DNA from: Durusdinium trenchii
Taxonomy: Eukaryota; Sar; Dinophyceae; Suessiales; Symbiodiniaceae
Length of the DNA: 64,000 nucleotides
NCBI GenBank assembly: GCA_963970005.1
Contig: CAXAMN010021695.1
Span: 2,285,204 to 2,349,203 of the forward strand
Reading direction: 5' to 3'
Under the pieces are notes generated by a model. The model saw only the letters and a list, made by a program, of their open reading frames with translations, ran no database searches and was not told the origin of the DNA. Below are positions 52,501 to 61,500 of the stretch, in pieces. Made by a program: the position numbers and the translations under genes. Within the stretch, counting starts at the first letter, position 1; every line of letters starts with the position of its first letter.

Positions 52501-55500
52501 TTGTCCTGAGTTTCTTTGCAAGTAGGACGATATGCTTAAACTTTACACCAAAAACCATCTTCCAGGGGTTCCCTTTTTAGGGTCACTTTCGATGATGGGC
52601 CGCTCCTTTCCGACGTCACTTTCTGGCGTCGTGCCGACTTCCCCGTCAGCCTCCACCTTGGACAAGGGGTTCAGTGCTGTGAAGGTGAAGTTCGCCTCCA
52701 AGACAAGTCCATCACGACGGAAGCGGTACGTTCCTCGGCGACGGACTTCCAAGGCGGCGGAGCTGGACGTGCTGTAGTTGAGTTGCGAGACCCAAAGGCT
52801 GTTGATCCACTGAGCATGAAGTGTGGGTCATATGCCTATCCACAAAAAAGAATGGTCCCACTGCAAAATCTGGATGCTGCTTTGACCCACTTCATCTTGG
52901 GGTTGTCAAGTGTGTCAGTGTCCGACTTCTTCTCAACCCATACCCATGGGTCCACAGCTAAAGCATTGACTGCAAAATGTCCTACACGCCCCAAACAAAC
53001 AAATTTAGGGTCCCCTTTTGCCACCCTGTCTAGATTGTTCGGATATATTTAACAAAACTACACAGTGAATGGGTGGAGTTCAGGTCTCCAATCCATCCCA
53101 CGAGGGCCAAGGCTCGCTCCAAAACGGCCTGATCACAGGGAATCATGGGAGACTTTGGAACGGACACCCGGTCAGAGTGCATCCCAAAATAGCTGGAAAC
53201 AGTCTCCAACACGTGTTGAACGGGGATCCACTTTTAGCCCATTAATTTGGGGTCACGCTGATTGTGGACTGAACGTCTTCCTTTAAACACAAAAGTACCA
53301 GGACCTTCAAAGAGTTATATTATATATAGAATTGCATATAATTGCGTAGGTACCAAAGAAGCCCGGATCCATAACGTTGTTGGGATCCAAAATCGTTCAT
53401 AAAAGGAAAAGGACTGTTTGAATGCGATTGAGTACCCATAGCCATGGCTCCTCCAACACCTTTGTGAAGAACCGTCTATAGACTTCTGGAACTCTTGTAA
53501 AATCCTCAGACTGGAGACTGGAGGATGCCCGAATTCCCAGGGAAGTTCAATAGCTTGTATATGTCCGAACCTGATCCAACCCGTTTAACTCAGGGCAGTT
53601 AGCCCAAGAAGCTACACGGCCTGCCATGAAGCTCCACAAAACAAAACGACTCCCATGATTGAGGCTGTTAAAGCCAAAGATATGCATCTTTTACCAACGT
53701 TCCCATGCTATATATATATATATCTTGAAAAGCCCCTGGTATGCATAATACTTGAGCCGAATCGGGGTTTTGACGCCCCCTCCGGAGCCCATGGACCTCC
53801 GTCCTGAGGGCTCGAAGTTGGGGTTTGTCGGGGTCAAGTTCGCCAAAAATCTTGCGTCAAGGCGTCCAAATTCCGGGGCCTGAGGGGTCAAAGTTGGGGC
53901 TTGGAGGGGTCAAGTTCGCAAAAAATCTTGCGTCAAGACGTCCAAATTCCGGGTTCTGGGGTGGTACATGCAAGGCTGGTTCGGCCCTGTGTGTCATCCA
54001 TTGCAAGAAGAAGACCGCAAGGGGCCAGGGGTGTGGAGGGTTAACCACTTGCCACTTGCCATTTACCATTGCCACTGACCGTTACCAGACCGATCGCCTA
54101 TCTGATCTCTTCCGACCCCTTCCCACCGACCTCTACCGACCTCTACCGACCCGTTCCCACCGACCTCTACCGACCTCTACCGACCTCTACCNNNNNNNNN
54201 NNNNNNNNNNNNNNNNNNNNNNNNNNNNNNNNNNNNNNNNNNNNNNNNNNNNNNNNNNNNNNNNNNNNNNNNNNNNNNNNNNNNNNNNNNNNNNNNNNNN
54301 NNNNNNNNNNNNNNNNNNNNNNNNNNNNNNNNNNNNNNNNNNNNNNNNNNNNNNNNNNNNNNNNNNNNNNNNNNNNNNNNNNNNNNNNNNNNNNNNNNNN
54401 NNNNNNNNNNNNNNNNNNNNNNNNNNNNNNNNNNNNNNNNNNNNNNNNNNNNNNNNNNNNNNNNNNNNNNNNNNNNNNNNNNNNNNNNNNNNNNNNNNNN
54501 NNNNNNNNNNNNNNNNNNNNNNNNNNNNNNNNNNNNNNNNNNNNNNNNNNNNNNNNNNNNNNNNNNNNNNNNNNNNNNNNNNNNNNNNNNNNNNNNNNNN
54601 NNNNNNNNNNNNNNNNNNNNNNNNNNNNNNNNNNNNNNNNNNNNTGACCCCTCAGGACCCGGAAATTGGACGCCTTGACGCAAGATTTTTGGCGAACTTG
54701 ACCCCTCCAAGCCCCAACTTGGACCCCTCAGGACCCAGAATTTGGACGCCTTGACGCAAGATTTTTGATGAACTTGACCCCCCCAAGCCCCAACTTTGAG
54801 CCCTCAGGACCCGGGTTTATATAGGTTTTGACCCGAATCTACAAAACATATATTATGCATACCAAGGGCTTTTCAATATATATCCCTCTGGGCGTGTCTG
54901 TCGCCCGGTTTCGCCGGTGTCCCGCCCACTTTGGGGTCGTTCCCGCCGCCCACCTGCGGGATGCCCATGCTCGTGAGCTCCTCCCGCACCCTGCAGAAGC
55001 TGGCGTCCCGGAAGCGGACGCTGGCCGAACCTTGGATGGGGAGAGGTGCGCTGGGGAGCAAGGTAGAATGAGAATGAGGTGAGAGTGAGGAGACTTAGAA
55101 CGACGATTGCGATATTTGGGATATCATATGATGTCATTGAACATGTCATTTGTCATATGTTCGAAATATTTCAATATACCAGCGCCCTCCAACAGGTCAC
55201 CACCTGCGACATTTAAGTCTACAAAAGCCTCCAGAGGAGACCTGTTGGAAGGTGCTGGTAGTATGGATGTCATGTGTTCCATCAACTCATGGGATCATCT
55301 CAAAGATCCAGCTCGCCAAGTTTGTCGTTCGCTCGTCGTGAACGGAGAAGCGTGCACTTGTCCCTCTAACATCCACGACACGTTGGTCCTCGTGGTCGTC
55401 CCAAACAAGCAAACAAACACGGTCCTCAGGACACGCCCGGTGGTATCGGTGATTCACCGCTGATGAGTATTAGAAACTGGTGGAAGTTCACCACAGTGGC

Positions 55501-58500
55501 GGAAGTTCACCTCAGCTGGTTCTTGTCCAAAGAACCAGTCTATTTGACCTTGACCAGGTGAACCCCCCAACAAACGTCCAACCTCCCGCCCCTTTGGGTC
55601 CATGTGAAGTGTGGCGACCACGGGATGGCGACGGTCGCTTCTTCGTGCACCGTTCCGCTCTCTCCGCTGCCGCCGTTGCTTCGGCCGTCCGAGAGGCGGC
55701 CCATGTCAGCAATCACGCCATCAATCTGCGCGAACGGGTCGTTCGAACCCGGGGGGGGTGAAAGCATGTGAAAGCACGGGCTTTCCGGGATGGGATGCAG
55801 GGTGGGAAGGAGGGATCACGAGTCTGACTGGTGCGACGAAAGTAGGGAATGAAGGGGGCTGGCTGGATCAAGAATTTGTCATGTGGGGGTCATTCCCTCA
55901 TTCCCCAACTAGCAGCACCAGTCGCACCAGCGAGCAATGGTTGGGGCCAGGGATTTCCCATCAGGGCAAGCAGTCGATCTCGCTGCTCGGCTTCACCGAT
56001 CGGAAGACCGCTTCGACGGGAGAGACCCTCCTTCGGTCATGACCGTAAGACAGCATGCTGTCCGGGGCGAATCCGTGCGAACCACGACATCGGCAGAGCA
56101 TCCGATGACGCAAAGCGGAAAATGTCCTGATTCCTTCCGTCAAGTTGAAAAGAAAGGCCCCTGAGGCCGACTGTTCGGATCAACTCTGCAAACAAGAGCA
56201 GTGGTGCAGTCTTCAGTTTGACACTTTGCTTAATATGGGCCCTCAACATCCCAAGCAAAACTTAGTCTTTCAGAATGTGGAGGGTCATTGAGTCATTGTC
56301 ATTGTCTTTTTCCCCAGATAGCGAAGCTATGGGGTTCTTACTTCAAGTAACAATGAGTTGCTCGTGCGCGCTTTCGAGACAGGTTGCTGGTGCTGGTGTC
56401 GGGTGCCGGTGCTGGTGCTGGCTGTGCACGCTGGTGCTGTGAGCTGGCTGCGCACGTGGTGGAGACAGGTTGCTGGTGCCGGTGCTGGTGCTGGGTGCTG
56501 GGTGCCGGTGCTGGGTGCCGGGTGCCGGTGCTGGTGCTGGTGGTGCCGTGAGCTGGCTGTGCACGTGGTGGAGATAGGTTGCTGGTGCTGGTGCTGGGTG
56601 CCGGGTGCCGGTGCTGGCGCTGGTGTTGTGAGCTGGCTGTGCGCGTGAGACAGGTTGATGGTGCTGGTGCCGGGTGCCACTGATGGTGCTGGGTGCTGGT
56701 GCTGTGAGCTGGCTGTGGACGTGGTGGAGACAGGTTGCTGGTGCTGGGTGCCGGGCGCCGGTGCGGGTGCTGGGTGGAGAGTGTATAAAAATTGGAGCTG
56801 CTGCCAATGTAGGGTCCAGCCCAGAAAAGTCTGTTGCATGCTTTTGCTATCTGGGGTCTATGCTGGAATAATTTGTCATTGTAGACATATGTCTAATTAT
56901 GGTTGCCGAGGAAAAATATATTCCAGGTGTCCGCCATGTTGCAGCGCCCTTGTTTGCAGGGAGGCCATCCACACACATGTTTGAGAAAAAGAAAGGTGCT
57001 TGACCCGCTCCACGGTGGCCTTGACGGTGCTCTTCAAGGGCATCTCGTCATAGGTGAGCTTGGTCCAGCCCGTGAGCTCCGACTGGTAGAAGGGCTGCGC
57101 CAAGCCTGCGGACTTGGGTGACGAACCGAAGGCTGGCAGTTGGGAGAGATGACCTCCAACCTAATCGCTATGGCCTCCAGTTGGGAGAGATGATGATCTG
57201 AACGTTGGACTTTGGTTTGGACTTCGGGATGGACGTGGGAGAGAGAACAAAACCCAGTATGCTGCTATATGCTTGCACAGGATTGGTCTTAGATCTCAAA
57301 TGTTCTTGCAGGATTGGTCAAGAAATCGCTGGCTCCACGAAACCCCTCCCGCCCTCACCTCAACCCGCCTTAAAACACGCTCAATCCGTGCTGCTTGAGT
57401 GTGCTATAAAATTCAATCAACTTTATCATGTTTAAAAAAAAAAAAAAACACCATCAAGTCACTCCAATCAACAGACCTTTGCACCCATGGGCCCCTCGTT
57501 GTAGGCCCCGGTCCGGGTCCTGTCCCAAGACTTTTGGTGGTCTGACCGTACATGTTTGGAGCATTTTGGAGCGATCTAATATACTGCGGAAGATTGACAT
57601 GGCACCTGAACATTGACCTTTGGAATACTAGTTTCCTCGAACTGCAACCCAGTGCTTTTCAGGTTTCATGTTAATCTTCCAGAGTGTATACCTAGAGCCC
57701 AAGCATGACCTCTGGGATTAAGGGCCATATTTTGGGAGGTTGGTGGTCCACATCTAGCCCTAGAGCCAGAATCTTGAATTCTTCCGATCACCACTAGGTG
57801 AGGGACCAAACAAACAGCCTCATGCCATGGAAGGCAACACAAGCAATTCTTTTCCAGTGCCAGTGCCAATGTCGCTCAGCTTCAATTCGGAAGCTGGGCG
57901 GAAACAAGTGCGACGTGTGCCGAGCCGTTGGATCGTCCAGTGACACTAGGAATGGTTTCCAGTCCCATCTGATACATGTGGACGTTCTGGGCACCCCCAC
58001 CCTCCAAGTTTGGCACCCCAACATGGAACTGCTTGGATGATGTCCCTTGATAGATCATGAGTGTCTGTGCTATCAAGAAAACCCCTTGACTGGCGCTACA
58101 CTTTCAGGACGACACGACGTTGCTCGTCTCTCTACGGACGTTGGCCGTTCTTCAGCCAGTCCTGTCAGACGACGAAAACTCTGTCGCTCGGCGATTTGTT
58201 GAGAACGAGAATGCGTGGCGGATCTCCGGCGTGCAGGGGGAACAACCGCCCGCTCGTAGACCAAAGTCTGTCCGTCTAGCACCATCTTTGCAAACACACC
58301 AGTAGAGTTTGGACAGTTTGAAGCACTTTATGAGTCAGCTGACCTTGGAATTTGTGTTCCTTTTCAGGGGGATCCTCGCCTCGGTTTAAATGCAAAAGGA
58401 CCGACCAACGCGGTCAGCTCCACGTCTTTAATCGCACGGATGGCCTGTCCAAATCATGGTCTTTGGGGCCGAGGTCCCGTTCATGGAATCATCGGGAAAT

Positions 58501-61500
58501 CCAAAAGGGAAAACCCCAAATAACTCATCCCAGGCTGCTGAGGTCAAGATGTGCCATCCAAGAGCTGTTGTGGTTAGGGTGCCTATGGATCAAGATTGAA
58601 AACCAAGAGTTTTAGAGATCGGTGGCACCATGATTTATCGCCGTTGAGTTTGCTAAAAAACTGGGGGAAGTAGAGAAGGCAAGACACGCCAAGTTCTAGC
58701 AGCAACGAAGGAATCTGCGTGACAAAAGGAATCTGCGTGACCCACCTCCACTCCTATCACTCCTGCACTGCTCGATCGGAGTCTCGCCCTTTCGGTGCAG
58801 CTTCCTGAGCCACCCTTTCGTGGTGCATGGGCGCCCGCCGGGCGCCCGCCGTCAGAGCCCGATTCGTGGAAAGATGACCTTCGCAAAAATCTCAAAGACT
58901 CCGGTCAAGAGGGGTCAGTTTGGTACGGTATACAGATCCCCAATTTGTTCAAGCCCAACCAGTAGTACCAGGCCATCCTACTGGAAGACCTATGAAGACC
59001 TGAACCTTGTGGCAGGCGGTGACTCTCTAACTTGGTAGCATAGGCCAGATCACCCAATGAAACAGCTGTCCCAAATCTGTGTGTATTGCCCTTTCCCCAT
59101 CGTAGGCAGATGTCTAAAACGGTCAATCATTACTACGTAGTCACTAGTTACCAAAGTTATACGTATACAGCATGTGTGTAGTACTATGATTCTGCATTTG
59201 TAGACCAAATGAAATGGCCAGCATTCGAGTGGATCTGAAGGCGACGACAAGGGCCACCCTCGACTGGTCTTTCGATAGCCGCTTGAGTGCTGCATTGCGA
59301 TCATCTTGTTGCTTCTGCAGTTGAGTTGTGTTTTTGTTTTTGGTTGCTTCTCGGGTATACAGTTTGGGGGCGCATACACAACAGCATACGCAGGGATAAC
59401 GTTTCTGCAAGGGTACCTGCACTAGCCTTTGCGCAGTTACTGGTGGCTACGCAAGCGCCTGCACAAGGGACCTTTTAAGCGCTAGCACGCAAGGATGACG
59501 AGGAAGAACTGGAAGCTGAAAAACTCCCTGAAGATGATGCAGCCTGGATTTGGCACTGGTTCTGTGCCGCAGCTTTCTGCAGGCCAGCAACGGCCTTGCA
59601 GAGCAGTGTCTATCTCATTCTCTGTCTCGATTGGTTTGGCAGGCTGCACGTGCTTTTGTCTTGCTGGCTGGGCCTTTCATGCTCACAGACAAGACATGGC
59701 CAGTTTGACACTATATCTACTCCACAGTATGTTTCGTGATGACTTCGTTGGCAAAGGCAGCCCTCTCCATGACCGCTCCCTCTGACATTAAATACAGTGA
59801 AGTCTGACCAAGTCTTCTTGTAAGCAGACATGCGGACCAAAGGCTACCCACATATGCGCTTAAAGAAAACTTGAAATGACGAAGGGCTAGCAGATCGCGA
59901 GTGCCTTCGCGTGCCGAGGCACCGGTGCAAGCCTTGGGACTGGGCAAACCTGCCTTCCATGCATAGAGACAATGGGCAATGTGCTACTGGTGTGACCACG
60001 AGTGCCTAGTACCCACAAGTGAATTCATCAATTCCTGTCATCGCTCCTAGTAGCGTCCTTGTTCCTAGTAGAAAGGCCAGGAGCCCCTAGTAGCGTCCTT
60101 GCCTGTCAAATCCCAGTATTGCACACGCTGGTGTTGGTTTAAAAGCTTTCATACAAGTCGACATTAAATCAGAGTAGAGCCTACGCCAACCTCAACACAA
60201 GGTTCTCCACATAGTGCCTATGCAAGCCTATGCAAGCCTACGCAATGCTGAAAAGAAACTAACACACTTCTGCCTTCGCAAACATGGAGGTGCACTCTTA
60301 TCTAAATTCAATAACTTCAACAAAAAGATACAAAAAGTAACCCTAGCTCAGATATGTTGTCTTTATATATTGCTGCTAGCAGCCGCTAGCAGGTAGCATG
60401 CACCTTGCAGCTGCAAAGGTCAAAACAGCATCATTGAGATGTGCCTGAAGTAAAAGCAAAGAGATGCCCACCAAAACGGCTGATGGACGGTATTCAACAA
60501 ACATCGACGACTCTTGAGCCCTCAACCCCCTGTCACCCGCCAGATTGCTGGTTGCTCATGGGATCTGTGTGGCATCGCCACTTGAAGTGAAGACAAGTCC
60601 TCCAGGCCGTTGCATCCCAAGGGAATGTGTTGGGTGTAAGTATATATCCCATGAGTAGCGATGGCCTCCACCTCCACCCTAGTAGCGATGGCCTCCACCC
60701 CAGGAGGGATGGCCTCCATCCTAGTATAGTGATGGCCTCCACCCTAGGATGGTAACAGTGGATGATGATGGTTATATAGATATGGTTAGTAAAAGATCTT
60801 TCACCCCAAGTCATCCATAAACTCTTTAGGCTCTGACTGACCGACTCAAACGACCGATAAGACCCAGGACACACCAAATGGCACACTCGCTCTCTTGGTG
60901 TCGCCATGAAGCACGTTTTGACTGAATGTTGCCGTACAACGTACTGACTCCGGGCACATGGAGTCGTAGTCATAGTTAAAACTGGGATGCTGTTCAACAA
61001 TGGGAGTAAAAAACAAGCAGCTGTGATGAATTGTGATGAATTGTGATGATGATGATGATGAAACTTGGTTAAAACTTGGTTCGACCCAATGTTTCCAACC
61101 TGGAGCTTGACTTGCAATCCCCCCGCGGCCCCCAGTGGAAGCTTTGCTGTGGGGAACCTTGGGACCGGCCATCTTCCCGCCCCACAAAGGATCCAACTTC
61201 GCGAAAGAACGGGCGGTCAGGGGTGGTGAGGGTCACACATGACCTCTGACTGTTGACCGTTTATATAAAGGGCAAACATCTCCGAGAATGGAGGCTTCTT
61301 ATTCATCAACAGGTCAGTGTTTCACTATACTTTATACCAACCAAAAGCTGCCTGGACTTGACCCGACCCGCATCATCCGTCTTCGGACCCGCATCGTCCG
61401 TAACTGAGACAGGTGGTCTGGACCCATTTCACATCGATGTTCTTCTTGGCGAAGATTTGATTCCTCGCGACCGGGGCGACGGGCGCCGCCGACTCTGCGT

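Larger units (their letters stand above)
53710..54890. mobile_element. Long inverted repeat around an N gap, possible non-autonomous element
   Basis: The left arm (about 53710-53960) and right arm (about 54645-54890) are inverted copies. Both ends carry TTGAAAAGCCC, GGTATGCATAATA and, further in, 80-90 bp tandem units containing CTTGACGCAAGATTTTTGGC. The centre holds CCGACCTCTA repeats and 453 unknown bases. No ORF for a transposase is visible outside the gap. Confidence 0.6.

Noticed and set aside
53825-54754. 300-aa ORF across the gap
   Set aside because: Most of it is unknown bases, and its ends lie in the inverted repeat.
56327-56839. Ala/Pro/Gln/His-rich ORF of 170 aa
   Set aside because: It is a translation of the CTGGTGCTGG minisatellite; several frames are open on both strands.
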